NCBI GenBank assembly: GCA_000940995.1
Contig: CP005974.1
Coordinates: forward strand, 1,426,001-1,490,000
Length of the DNA: 64,000 nucleotides
Direction: 5' to 3'
Source of the DNA: Photobacterium gaetbulicola Gung47
Lineage (GTDB): Bacteria > Pseudomonadota > Gammaproteobacteria > Enterobacterales > Vibrionaceae
In this document: in pieces, positions 25,459 through 34,600 of the stretch
Layout: each line of letters starts with the position of its first letter
Position numbering within the stretch: the first letter of the stretch is position 1
Position numbers and translations under genes: made by a program
Notes under the pieces: generated by a model
Database searches by the model: none
Told to the model about the DNA's origin: nothing
What the model saw: the letters and a program-made list of their open reading frames with translations, nothing else

Positions 25459-26910
25459 TTAAGCTGTTTGCTGCTGTGCCTGAGTCGCTTGCAGCTGGCT
25501 TTCATCGTCGTGGTTGTCAGCTGTTTCTGTTGGCGGGCAACGGTCGACGAACCAACCCATGTAAGACGAGACAATGGTGACGATGATGCACACGAAGCTC
25601 AGCCACATGAATGGTGCATATGAGAAAGTTGCCACACCCAAGATGCTCGCCATGTAGATACCATTATCACTCCAAGGCACCATACCTGATGTCAGGGTGC
25701 CGCCGAACTCGGCATTACGTGATAGGTTCTTGCGCTGGTAGCCCAAACGGTCGTAGTTCTTGGCACAGATTTTCGGCGTCAGGATCAGGGAGACGTACAT
25801 TGCAGAGCCAAACACGTTGCCTAGGAAAGCAGTAGCAATAGTCGATACCGATAGGCTGCCTGCCGAGTTAACACGCTTCTCGAAAAGTTTGGCAATCGTC
25901 TGTAGTACACCCACTTTATCCAGCAGGCCACCGAAGCCAAGGCCGAATACGATCACCGCTACTGAGCCCAGCATCGATGACATACCACCACGGTTTAGGA
26001 TTGCATCGATGAAATCAACACCCGAGTCGATAGAGAATGGTGCCCAAGCGGTGTTGAAGGCTACTAGCGGATCCATATCCTGAACCATTACCGCCCAAAC
26101 GATACCCAGCAGGGAGCCAAGTGAAATGACTGGGAAAGAAGGCAGGCGCAAGGCAAGCAGGGCAAGCACAATGATCACCGGCACGAAAGAGAACGGCGAG
26201 ATCACAAATTGCTGCTCCATAGCGACGATAACCGACTCAACCTGAGACATGTCGACATTGCCGGCGTAGTGGATACCTACAGCGGTAAAGAGGATGCCGG
26301 TGATGATGTAGCTGATCAGGGCAATAGGTAGCATGCCTTTGATGTGCTCAACAATTTCCACATTGGACATCGAAGACGCCAAGATCACCGAATCTGACAG
26401 CGGCGACATCTTGTCACCGAAGTAACAACCTGAGAGCACGGCACCGGCAGTCATCGGTGCAGGAATGCCCAGCCCCTGGCCAATACCCATCATGGCAATA
26501 CCGGCGGTGCCCGCTGCGCCCCAAGAGGTACCGGTCGCCAGTGCCGTCATCGAACAGATCAGCATAGTGGCAAGCAGGAAGATGGATGGGTGGATCGCTT
26601 TCAACCCGTAATAAATGATGGTCGGTACAATACCGCCAGCAATCCAGGTACCAACAAGAGCGCCGACAGCCAGCAGGATCAGTACCGCTCCGAGGCCGTT
26701 AGCAATGCCTTTGGTGGCCGCTGTTTCTAGCGATTTGTAATCATGTCCAAGTTTTATGCCCAGTGCGATGATCACGAACCAACCAATGTAAAGTGCTAGC
26801 TGGATAGGTAAATCGAGTTTCGCAGTAAAAGAGAAAGCCAGCGCAAGAAAAATACCGAGGGCAATAAAGACCTGAGTCAGCGACGGTAGTTTTACTGTCT
26901 GTTTGTTCAT
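25459..26910 (-). CDS. nhaC: NhaC family Na+/H+ antiporter
   Basis: A 483-residue inner-membrane protein with about 11-12 hydrophobic segments. Family text includes ATGTSWGAAGTAGIAMMGIGQGLGIP, GAVLSGCYFGDKMSPLSDSVILASS and GGTLTSGMVPWSDNGIYMASILG, characteristic of NhaC and the related malate/lactate or arginine/ornithine-type antiporters. The exact ions or substrates are therefore uncertain. The cytosolic tail is Gln- and Asp-rich. It is upstream of yjiH on the same strand but separated by its own terminator and 430 bases, so it is a separate message. Confidence 0.85.
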   Translation of the reverse strand: MNKQTVKLPSLTQVFIALGIFLALAFSFTAKLDLPIQLALYIGWFVIIALGIKLGHDYKSLETAATKGIANGLGAVLILLAVGALVGTWIAGGIVPTIIYYGLKAIHPSIFLLATMLICSMTALATGTSWGAAGTAGIAMMGIGQGLGIPAPMTAGAVLSGCYFGDKMSPLSDSVILASSMSNVEIVEHIKGMLPIALISYIITGILFTAVGIHYAGNVDMSQVESVIVAMEQQFVISPFSFVPVIIVLALLALRLPSFPVISLGSLLGIVWAVMVQDMDPLVAFNTAWAPFSIDSGVDFIDAILNRGGMSSMLGSVAVIVFGLGFGGLLDKVGVLQTIAKLFEKRVNSAGSLSVSTIATAFLGNVFGSAMYVSLILTPKICAKNYDRLGYQRKNLSRNAEFGGTLTSGMVPWSDNGIYMASILGVATFSYAPFMWLSFVCIIVTIVSSYMGWFVDRCPPTETADNHDDESQLQATQAQQQTA

Positions 26911-27706
26911 ACTTCTAACCTTGTAAGTTCGAGCCTGTAAAGAGTGAATATTCCTTTGGAGCCTATTTCTCGTTCCAAGGAATTACTTTGTAATAATTTT
27001 GATGACCATTACGGCCTGCTAAAGGGGACTAGCAATGATTTGCTGCTACTCTAGCGGATAGCTTTTGTTGTCACGATAGAAAATGTCTCTAGATGTGATC
27101 TCATACAAATTGCTATCAAAACCCTTTAAAAATTGATGTTTGCATTTTGATTTATTGTTAATTAAGCGTGCTTAATTTGTTTTTTGTTTGTTTTTTGACT
27201 GTTTGTTTGTATTGTTTCCATGTGTGAAATTCCATTAATGAATAGATGATATAACCATACAAGTGGTAATATCCTAGAATTAAGCTTCGCTGCTTATGGT
27301 TGTGGTAGGTTATCAATGTGTGGCGAAATGATCAAAAAAAGTGATGGTGATTACTTGTGGTCGTTTCGATTTAATTTAATCTTTCAGCTTTGTTTTTATA
27401 CATGTAGTGGCGATTTGCGTGCAATTTACCCGGTGGTTGTTTGTCTTCTAGCCCGAAATTTCACCAAAAATAGTGTGGGGATTTAAAGTTAGATAGTGCA
27501 GGATGTAATATTATTTGCGGCTTTTCTTTACAGCTTGGTGATTTTTTTTACAGCTTTTTTGCAACTTCTGCTTGAGTTTCCTTGCTGAAATTACTATAGA
27601 TGGGGGTCTGCCTGTCGTTATAACTATTGGCCGTTTTTGTTTAGATGGTCGTACCAGCAGACCAATAGTTATACCGATAGAACAATGATCAGGGAGTGTT
27701 GTGCAC
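26911..27706. other. Long AT-rich non-coding region between nhaC and asd
   Basis: About 800 bases with no convincing ORF, between divergent nhaC and asd. Two dyads stand out. AATTAAGC-GT-GCTTAATT (27160-27177) is an 8-2-8 palindrome of operator type. TATAACTATTGG (27619-27630) is perfectly complementary to 27662-27673, with a 31-base loop, just before asd. The rest is low-complexity T-rich sequence. Confidence 0.6.
27619..27673 (+). promoter_or_regulatory. Long hairpin in the asd leader with an alternative pairing
   Basis: Twelve perfect base pairs (27619-27630 with 27662-27673). GGTCTGC (27605-27611) can instead pair with GCAGACC (27657-27663), which would break the first stem. Mutually exclusive pairings near the start codon suggest a regulatory leader. 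The hairpin ends 33 bases before asd. It does not match the lysine riboswitch as I know it. Confidence 0.4.
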
Positions 27707-28825
27707 ATGATGAAAGTAGGATTAGTGGGTTGGCGAGGCATGGTGGGCTCAGTCCTAATGCAACGTATGGTAGAAGAGGGTGATTTCAATGTGATTGACC
27801 CTGTTTTCTTCTCTACGTCCCAAGTTGGGATCCCAGCCCCAAATTTTGGTAAGGATGCCGGTGTCCTTCAGGATGCGTTTGATATTCAGCGCCTGAAACA
27901 GTTGGACGCGATTGTTACCTGTCAGGGTGGCAGCTATACCGAGAAAGTGTACCCAGCACTTCGCCAAGCAGGCTGGAAAGGCTACTGGATCGATGCGGCA
28001 TCAACCTTGCGCATGAAAGAAGATTCAATTATTGCCCTTGACCCGGTGAACTTTGACCAGATGCAGCAAGGTCTGCATAACGGTGTGAGTACTTTTGCCG
28101 GTGGTAACTGTACGGTAAGCCTTATGCTGATGGCTGTAGGGGGCCTGTACCAGGCCGGCTTGGTGGAGTGGATGACCTCCCAGACTTACCAGGCAGCTTC
28201 AGGGGCTGGTGCAAAGAACATGCGTGAGCTGATCAGCCAGATGGGTGTGATCAATGATGCGGTGTCTAGCGAACTGGCTGATCCTTCCACTTCTATTTTG
28301 GATATCGATCGTAAAGTCGCCGAGACCATGCGTTCTGATGATTTCCCTGCTTCTGAGTTTGGCGCGCCGCTGGCAGGTTCGTTAATCCCTTGGATTGATG
28401 TGAAGCGCGACAATGGCCAAAGTAAAGAAGAGTGGAAAGGCTCGGTGGAAACCAACAAGATCTTGGGGCTTGATAACAACCCAATTCCTATTGACGGTAC
28501 CTGCGTGCGTATCGGTGCAATGCGTTGCCACAGCCAGGCTTTGACACTGAAGCTGAAAAAAGCCGTGCCTATGGACGAAGTAGAGGAAATTATCGCATCG
28601 CATAACGATTGGGTAAAAGTGATCCCGAATGACCGCGATGTGACTGTCCAAGAGCTAAGCCCGACTAAGGTAACAGGGACGCTGTCGATTCCTGTTGGCC
28701 GTTTGCGTAAGCTGGCGATGGGTGATGACTACCTCAATGCGTTCACTGTGGGTGATCAGCTATTGTGGGGGGCTGCAGAGCCACTACGCCGCACCCTGCG
28801 TATTATCTTGGCTGAAAAGCATTAA
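27707..28825 (+). CDS. asd: Asd, aspartate-semialdehyde dehydrogenase
   Basis: Reduces aspartyl phosphate to aspartate semialdehyde, the branch point to lysine, diaminopimelate, threonine and methionine. The protein starts MMKVGLVGWRGMVGSVLMQRM and matches Vibrio and E. coli Asd throughout. The active-site Cys lies in GGNCTVSLML; NADP-binding and substrate residues lie in FFSTSQVG, YQAASGAGAKNMRELISQMG and RIGAMRCHSQALT. AGGGAG lies 10 bases before ATG 27707; ATG 27710 is also possible, while GTG 27701 is too close to the site. Monocistronic, closed by a terminator. Confidence 0.97.
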   Translation: MMKVGLVGWRGMVGSVLMQRMVEEGDFNVIDPVFFSTSQVGIPAPNFGKDAGVLQDAFDIQRLKQLDAIVTCQGGSYTEKVYPALRQAGWKGYWIDAASTLRMKEDSIIALDPVNFDQMQQGLHNGVSTFAGGNCTVSLMLMAVGGLYQAGLVEWMTSQTYQAASGAGAKNMRELISQMGVINDAVSSELADPSTSILDIDRKVAETMRSDDFPASEFGAPLAGSLIPWIDVKRDNGQSKEEWKGSVETNKILGLDNNPIPIDGTCVRIGAMRCHSQALTLKLKKAVPMDEVEEIIASHNDWVKVIPNDRDVTVQELSPTKVTGTLSIPVGRLRKLAMGDDYLNAFTVGDQLLWGAAEPLRRTLRIILAEKH

Positions 28826-28846
28826 TAAGGCTTACTTGAGCCAAAT

Positions 28847-28876
28847 AAAAACGCCTGCATTTGCAGGCGTTTTTTC
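28847..28876 (+). terminator. Rho-independent terminator after asd
   Basis: ACGCCTGC/GCAGGCGT stem extended by flanking A/T pairs, ATTT loop, then six T. Bidirectional, since A runs precede it. Confidence 0.93.
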
Positions 28877-28922
28877 GTTTCAACTCTATGGCAAGTTGAA
28901 AGAGGGGGGAATCTTTGCGCGA

Positions 28923-29507
28923 TTAGGCTGCTAGGTTCTTCGCAACGAAGTCCCAGTTAACCAGAGCCCAGAAACCATTCATGTAGTCTGGACGTAGGTT
29001 GCGGTAATCGATGTAGTAAGCGTGCTCCCACAGATCAACAGTTAGAAGAGGAGTAACACCTTCTTCAGTCAGCGGAGTACCAGCATTAGACGTGTTAACG
29101 ATGTCTAGAGAGCCGTCAGCCTTCTTCACAAGCCAAGTCCAAGAAGAGCCGAAGTTGTTGATTGCAGAATCAGTGAATTTCGCTTTGAACGCTTCGAAAG
29201 AACCAAATGCTGCGTTGATTGCTTCTGCAACTTCGCCTGTTGGCTCGCCACCTGCGTTTGGCGCTAGGCAGTGCCAGTAGAAAGTGTGGTTCCAGATCTG
29301 AGCTGCATTGTTGAATACGCCACCCGTTGAAGTCTTAACGATTTCTTCTAGTGATTTTTCTTCTAGCTCAGTACCTTCGATAAGACCGTTTAGTTTTACC
29401 ACGTAAGTGTTGTGGTGCTTGCCGTGGTGGTACTCAAGAGTTTCCTGAGAGATGTGTGGCTCAAGAGCATTTTTTTCGTAAGGTAGAGCTGGTAGTTCGA
29501 ATGCCAT
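28923..29507 (-). CDS. sodB: SodB, iron superoxide dismutase
   Basis: Cytosolic enzyme converting superoxide to peroxide and oxygen. The 194-residue protein starts MAFELPALPYEKNALEPHIS after GGAGAA; a longer in-frame start at 29573 is outside the family. Metal ligands are the His near residue 27, His in NHTFYWHCL, and the Asp and His of DLWEHAYYIDYRN. The FNNAAQIWNH and GSGWTWL-type (here FGSSWTWLVKK) texts indicate the Fe rather than Mn form. Divergent from grxD across 299 bases, as in vibrios. Confidence 0.97.
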   Translation of the reverse strand: MAFELPALPYEKNALEPHISQETLEYHHGKHHNTYVVKLNGLIEGTELEEKSLEEIVKTSTGGVFNNAAQIWNHTFYWHCLAPNAGGEPTGEVAEAINAAFGSFEAFKAKFTDSAINNFGSSWTWLVKKADGSLDIVNTSNAGTPLTEEGVTPLLTVDLWEHAYYIDYRNLRPDYMNGFWALVNWDFVAKNLAA

Positions 29508-29806
29508 TGCTCGATTCTCCATTTTGGTTAAGGGGCGTTTCCCTTGACATTGCTTCCAGTCGGCTAGGGCCAACTTATTATTTGAAACTGACTATTGTCA
29601 CCGGATTACTATACCGCGAGGTATGGGTCTAAATTGTGACAGTGAAATCATTTTAGCAAGTTTTTTCTTTATTAAAAGAGCTGAAAGCTAAAAAAGAGTT
29701 GAAAAATAATGTCCTTACTTTTTTTAGGCATTTTTTTCCGGCACGAGAGCAAGTAGAATGATGTCTGTGATAGTCAACTTATAAAGCAAAGTCGTAAGAG
29801 GAAGCT
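29508..29806. other. Shared sodB/grxD promoter region
   Basis: Gene-free. ATACC-GCGA-GGTAT (29611-29624) is a perfect 5-4-5 palindrome about 100 bases before sodB, a candidate operator for a regulator I cannot name. I see no clear Fur box. Confidence 0.4.
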
Positions 29807-30145
29807 ATGGAAACCATCGACAAGATTAAACAACAGATCGCTGAAAACTCAATTCTGTTGTACATGAAAGGCTCACCGAAACTGCCAAGCTGTGGTTTTT
29901 CTTCTCAGGCGGCACAAGCGCTGATGGCATGCGGTGAAAAGTTTGCTTATGTCGATATTCTGCAGAACCCTGATATCCGCGCTGAGCTTCCAGCCTACGC
30001 GCAGTGGCCTACCTTCCCTCAGCTATGGGTTGAAGGTGAGCTTATCGGCGGTTGTGACATCATCATCGAGATGTTCCAGAAAGGCGAGCTTCAGCCATTG
30101 ATCAAAGAAGCGGCTGAGCGTCGTGACGGTGAAGCAGCAGAATAA
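29807..30145 (+). CDS. grxD: GrxD, monothiol glutaredoxin (CGFS type)
   Basis: Carries a glutathione-ligated 2Fe-2S cluster and delivers Fe-S clusters to target proteins; also linked to iron sensing. The 112-residue protein has KGSPKLPSCGFS with Cys29 in the CGFS motif, the WPTFPQLWVEGELIGGCDI segment for glutathione binding, and the usual C-terminal helix. Start preceded by AGAGGAAG. Its own strong terminator follows, after which the group II intron begins. Confidence 0.97.
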   Translation: METIDKIKQQIAENSILLYMKGSPKLPSCGFSSQAAQALMACGEKFAYVDILQNPDIRAELPAYAQWPTFPQLWVEGELIGGCDIIIEMFQKGELQPLIKEAAERRDGEAAE

Positions 30146-30207
30146 TCTGTCGAACGGAGAGTAGGTAGACGGGTTCATCACCGGCTACTAACGCTGTATT
30201 CGCAGAG

Positions 30208-30241
30208 CACCCCGAGGAAGAGTCTTCCTCGGGGTGTTTTT
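30208..30241 (+). terminator. Rho-independent terminator after grxD (group II intron target)
   Basis: CACCCCGAGGAAG/CTTCCTCGGGGTG, a 13-bp stem with AGT loop, then TTTTT. The intron starts two bases after the T run. Confidence 0.95.
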
Positions 30242-30242
30242 G

Positions 30243-32131
30243 GTGCGCCGAGCATGGCGTTGTTCTAGGAGGTGAAAGTCCTCTACGGGCTCAGTCGAGC
30301 GAGAACCGTTAGCCTATGCAAGGGTGTCCACCGTGAGGTGGGATCTGAAGGAAGCAAACGGCAAAACTTGGTTGTGACGAACAGAAATCTGATAGTAGGC
30401 CAGTACAACTTGGGTAACCTAGCCATATATAGAATAGCCCAATGCCTCGACGGGAAGTGTGTACGGGTAAATCAGGCACAACCAAGTGAAAGAACAACGT
30501 CTTACCTCGGGAGATCTTATTAGCTGTCTCGGACGAGACTAGTGCAGCAGTGATGCTGCGTGACGGTTAATAAGAAGTCAGCAGAAGGCATAGTACCTTG
30601 GGGAAGTACAACCCAAGGGAAGGCCGGAACTGAATATATCAAGAAGCAGTCACTAGACACTCAATCATGTGGAGTCATAGCAAGATGAACAATATCTCTA
30701 CGTACCAATGGGCAACACCGCAAGTGACGCTCATGGCTACGAAGAATGACAAGCATGTTTGGCGTAGACAGGAGGACGAGTCTTGGTGACCTCAACTCAG
30801 TTGATGGAGCAGATCTGTTCATCAACGAATCTGAACCAAGCCCTGAGAAGAGTAAAGAAGAACAAGGGATGTGCTGGGGTTGATAAACTCGACATAGCAG
30901 CCACTATCTCGGTGCTTCGGCAGTCTTCCAATGGGCAAGCGCTCCGCCAGAGCCTTCTGGACGGTAGCTATCAACCCCAACCCGTCTTGGGTGTAGAAAT
31001 CCCTAAACCTAGTGGGGGAGTGAGGCAGCTAGGTATCCCAACGGTACTTGATAGGATTGTCCAACAGGCCATCACATCAGTCCTGACAGATATCTACGAA
31101 CCTAAGTTCTCCAACAGCAGTTACGGGTTCAGGCCCAACCGTAGTGCCCACCATGCTCTGGCGGCAGCAAGCCACTACATCAGGGAGGGGCGGGGTTATG
31201 TAGTCGATGTTGACCTAGCGAAATACTTCGATACCGTGAACCACGATAGGCTGATGCACAGGCTATCGAAAGATATCACAGATAAACGGGTACTGAAGCT
31301 GATCAGGTCATACCTACAGGCAGGCATAATGCGAAACGGGTTAGTCGAGCAGAGGCAACGAGGGACACCACAGGGTGGCCCATTATCTCCGCTGCTATCA
31401 AATATCGTATTAGATGAGTTGGATAAAGAGCTTGAACGAAGAGGGCATAAGTTCTGCCGATATGCAGACGACTGCCAAATCTACGTACACAGTGAGGAAG
31501 CCGCAAATCGAGTAAAAGCCTCGATAACGGAGTTCTTGGAGCAGAAACTGAAACTCACGGTCAACCGGGAGAAGAGTGCGGCAACAAGAGTGACAGAGCG
31601 GACTTACTTAGGCCATCGCTTCCAACGAGATGGAAGTATCCATATCTCGAAGACAGCACAAACTCACATGAAGAAGCGAGTGCGTCAAATAACGAAGCGG
31701 AATCGAGGACGAGAGTTGAAGACAGTAATAGTCGAACTAACTCAATATCTAAGAGGTTGGCAACACTACTTCAAGCTCGCCATGCGGAAAAGCGCGATGC
31801 AGCGCTTGGATGAATGGATAAGACGGCGCTTACGGTGCTACCGACTCAAGCAGCGAAAACGCAGACACAGCATAGCGACATGGTTACGCCAAGAAGGCGT
31901 AAACGAGCGCAATGCTTGGAAGCTAGCGATGTCAGAGAAAGGATGGTGGCATCTGGCTTTATCGCCGCAGCTCAATCAGGCCATGCCAGTTAAATGGTTC
32001 AAGGAGATGGGCATGTACTCATTGAGAGATGGGTATGAGTCACTGAAAATATATTCGGAACCGCCGTATGCGACCCACGCTTGTACGGTGGTGTGAGAGG
32101 ACGGAGGCCGTGAGGCCTCCTCCTACTCGAT
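30243..32131 (+). mobile_element. Group II intron with reverse transcriptase, inserted after the grxD terminator
   Basis: The 5' end GTGCG matches the group II consensus GUGYG. Domain V is visible at 32060-32092: ACCGCCGTA pairs with TACGGTGGT around TGCG and a short loop. Domain VI follows with GGAGGCC-GTGA-GGCCTCC and a likely branch-point A near 32125, seven bases from the AT at 32130-32131 that ends the intron (AY rule). Total about 1.89 kb. The bases before it, TTTTTG, could pair with CAAAA at 30362-30366 (possible EBS1). Insertion beside a terminator hairpin and an RT without an endonuclease domain suggest a class C-like intron. Boundaries are accurate to about one base. Confidence 0.88.
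30783..32096 (+). CDS. ltrA: Group II intron reverse transcriptase/maturase
   Basis: Intron-encoded protein of 437 residues that helps splicing and copies the intron into new sites. RT motifs are present: KPSGGVRQLGIPTVLDRIVQQAI, SSYGFRPNRSAHHAL, DVDLAKYFDTVNHDRLM, QRGTPQGGPLSPLLSNI and the catalytic CRYADD (YADD at 227-230). A maturase (domain X) region follows (VELTQYLRGWQHYFKLA). There is no HNH endonuclease motif. The TTG start was used because AGGAGG lies 8 bases upstream; GTG 30786 and ATG 30804 are alternatives. The last 12 or so codons read through RNA domain V, so the C terminus (THACTVV) is dictated by ribozyme sequence. Intact and presumably functional. Confidence 0.95.
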   Translation: MVTSTQLMEQICSSTNLNQALRRVKKNKGCAGVDKLDIAATISVLRQSSNGQALRQSLLDGSYQPQPVLGVEIPKPSGGVRQLGIPTVLDRIVQQAITSVLTDIYEPKFSNSSYGFRPNRSAHHALAAASHYIREGRGYVVDVDLAKYFDTVNHDRLMHRLSKDITDKRVLKLIRSYLQAGIMRNGLVEQRQRGTPQGGPLSPLLSNIVLDELDKELERRGHKFCRYADDCQIYVHSEEAANRVKASITEFLEQKLKLTVNREKSAATRVTERTYLGHRFQRDGSIHISKTAQTHMKKRVRQITKRNRGRELKTVIVELTQYLRGWQHYFKLAMRKSAMQRLDEWIRRRLRCYRLKQRKRRHSIATWLRQEGVNERNAWKLAMSEKGWWHLALSPQLNQAMPVKWFKEMGMYSLRDGYESLKIYSEPPYATHACTVV

Positions 32132-32145
32132 TCACTATTATTGAC

Positions 32146-34560
32146 TCAGTTGATCATATCCGGACGGGTGACAACAATACCTTGTCCAGCATTCGCTGAG
32201 AACGTCGCAACTTGCAGCTGAGCCTGATCGGTGGCAGCTTGGGCGGTGACAGGATCAATAGCAGTTCCTTCGCCGTCGACTAATTGCGGGCCGATTACCG
32301 TACTGTGCTGAGCTTTGGAGTCGATATTGAATCGAGCGATGTGGGCGACTTCGCCCGATGAATAGTTCTTGAGGTCAGCCAGGCCAAGTTGTTTTGCTAA
32401 CGGCTCCGTACCACCAATGATGCCATACTTGGTGGTTTGGTTTGGTATCACGCTGTCATTGGCCGCCTGCATGACATATACAGGGCCTTCAACATCACGT
32501 CCAAGGTTGTAGGGGTCAATGGTATCCAACACGGTTTGAGCGGCATAGGCAAAGGCGGTAAATGTACCGTCGACTTTTGCTTGGGTTGTTTCATCCAAGC
32601 TGTCATAGAAAGTAGCGAAACAAGCAGCGCCATCTTCAGCTCCGCCGCAGGCACCCAGGTATGCTGCGTCTTCTGCCCCCAGCATGAGTGAATGCTTGAT
32701 AGTTGGCCCAAAGGTCTTTGACTCAAGCAATAGCGATGGAATACCGCCGCCCGGGTTGGCAAATGCCCCAGAGGTGAAGTTGAACAAAGCATCAGCTTCA
32801 TCGATGCCTAGTGTTTTGTTGCCTAAACGGTAAGTGCCGATGCCCGAAATAGCCCCGAGAGAGTGGCCGAAGAAGCTGACATCCATGACATTCAGGCTTG
32901 GGAATGTAGGAAGGCCGCTGCCAGCCATCACAGACAGCGAGGTGCGAAGACCTAGATCATCAATGATACTCTGGCGGATATTGTCGCGGGCAACATTGAG
33001 GTATTCGAGGTTCATGTACACGTCAGCGGTTTCGCCGGTGGTCACGGTACCATCGGCCAGCGCACGTTCACCGTGAAGCGGGTGGTCAATCGCGACGATG
33101 GCTTTCGGGACTGCCGATGTAGCTGCTGCGGCACCGATATGTTGGGCACCGAACAGGTAGGCGGTTTCCTTGACCGAAGTGATACCGTGCTGGTAAACCA
33201 CGACCCCCGGCGTCGGTGCCAGAGCCGCTGGTGGAACGATCATCAGCACGGGCACCTGATCGACCGATTGGATTTGCGGTAATGGACTGTACTGGGTGAC
33301 CAGGCGTTCTTCATCCAGTTGCGAACCATCGGCTAGCGTGACTTTTAGGCCAATCAGTTTGATGAACTCGGCACTGTCGCCGCCAAGCAGCTTGGCAATA
33401 TCGATACCGTCCAAAGAGGCTTGTACCGCGGCTTTGTCGGCATCGGAGCCGTTGGTCATGACATTGCTGATCTTGGCAAGGCTAGGTACCGCGCTCTGCC
33501 ATGGGGTTTTCTTCCACGCTTCATTTTCTGTATTGCTGTTGAGGAAGTTAGGCAGGCTGACGGTACCAGTGTACACTTTAATTCCATTTCCCACGTAACC
33601 AGCGACCAGATCATCAATCGTGTCCTGGTCATTGCTAACCAGTGCGCGCAGGGTAGCGCTGTTATTAAAGAAGGTTTCAATATCAGTGACTTCACTGATA
33701 TTCATCTGGTACAGGCTGGACAGATCGATGTTATTGGGATTGGCTTCACCCTTTAGTATATCTTCCGCTTTCCCGCCTGCTTGAACAGTGCCGATTGTCT
33801 GGGCGATGACGGCCTTGGTGGTATCAAGCACATCACCGACCGAGCCGGTAGTGAACCAGCTTGAGTAGATGATTGAATTAGGCTCTATACCTTTTACCGC
33901 GGCAACAGTCGCCTCGATGGCATGGGTGACTTTCTGTGCGCCGATAAGGTCACTGCTTGGCGGTTTAACGGTTGTTTTCAGTGCTGCATAGGATTCGGAC
34001 ATGCCGACCGGCTCGCCTTCACTATCAAGCAGGCTATCGGTCAGGGCAAACATATAGTTAGATTTCGGGTTCAGTGGTGAATTCGGGAAAATGGTAATCT
34101 TTCCATCTCCGGGAACCAGCAAGTAGTCTTTCAGAGGGCCGCGTTCCAATACTTTGATGAGTTGAGGAGCCCCCGCCAGCGGACTGGTTGTCTCTATAAG
34201 GTGGAATGCATCCAAAGCGCTCGCGGCATCGAGTTTTCCATCAAACGGCAATACAATCGGCTGTGATACACTCCAACCGTCTGTTTTACCCAGTGCGGTT
34301 AGCGGATCAGACAGGTCGGTTTTGTAGTTTTCATCACCGACACTGCCCTCGGTAGACAGTGTTCCATCAGTACTGTCCATGGCCAGGAAGGTTGGTAGAA
34401 TCGGCGCCGTCAAAATATCAAATTTAATTTTGGTATCGGCTTCCAAGCTCTTGGCGATGTGATCTTCATAGCTGACTTTATTCTCGACTTTTGCGTCGTT
34501 ACCACAGCCGGCCAGGGCCAGTGAGGCGGCAATGCTCAGAGCTAAAATACTTTTGTTCAT
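32146..34560 (-). CDS. volA: VolA-like outer-membrane lysophospholipase (Pla-1/cef lipase family lipoprotein)
   Basis: In V. cholerae the surface lipoprotein VolA cleaves lysophosphatidylcholine and the released fatty acid enters through FadL. This 804-residue protein has a signal peptide with lipobox LALAGC (Cys19), a long N-terminal domain and an alpha/beta-hydrolase domain with the serine nucleophile motif GHSLG (Ser567). An earlier VVYQHGITSVKE supplies the oxyanion-hole region, and a His candidate is in SKAQHSTVIGP. It is 40 bases downstream of fadL on the same strand, the same pairing as in V. cholerae. Its stop is 14 bases from the intron end, so its transcript must now run into the intron in antisense. 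Confidence 0.9.
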   Translation of the reverse strand: MNKSILALSIAASLALAGCGNDAKVENKVSYEDHIAKSLEADTKIKFDILTAPILPTFLAMDSTDGTLSTEGSVGDENYKTDLSDPLTALGKTDGWSVSQPIVLPFDGKLDAASALDAFHLIETTSPLAGAPQLIKVLERGPLKDYLLVPGDGKITIFPNSPLNPKSNYMFALTDSLLDSEGEPVGMSESYAALKTTVKPPSSDLIGAQKVTHAIEATVAAVKGIEPNSIIYSSWFTTGSVGDVLDTTKAVIAQTIGTVQAGGKAEDILKGEANPNNIDLSSLYQMNISEVTDIETFFNNSATLRALVSNDQDTIDDLVAGYVGNGIKVYTGTVSLPNFLNSNTENEAWKKTPWQSAVPSLAKISNVMTNGSDADKAAVQASLDGIDIAKLLGGDSAEFIKLIGLKVTLADGSQLDEERLVTQYSPLPQIQSVDQVPVLMIVPPAALAPTPGVVVYQHGITSVKETAYLFGAQHIGAAAATSAVPKAIVAIDHPLHGERALADGTVTTGETADVYMNLEYLNVARDNIRQSIIDDLGLRTSLSVMAGSGLPTFPSLNVMDVSFFGHSLGAISGIGTYRLGNKTLGIDEADALFNFTSGAFANPGGGIPSLLLESKTFGPTIKHSLMLGAEDAAYLGACGGAEDGAACFATFYDSLDETTQAKVDGTFTAFAYAAQTVLDTIDPYNLGRDVEGPVYVMQAANDSVIPNQTTKYGIIGGTEPLAKQLGLADLKNYSSGEVAHIARFNIDSKAQHSTVIGPQLVDGEGTAIDPVTAQAATDQAQLQVATFSANAGQGIVVTRPDMIN

Positions 34561-34600
34561 TGTGGTGATCCCTTAACTGAATTTATTGTTTCCTACCGGA

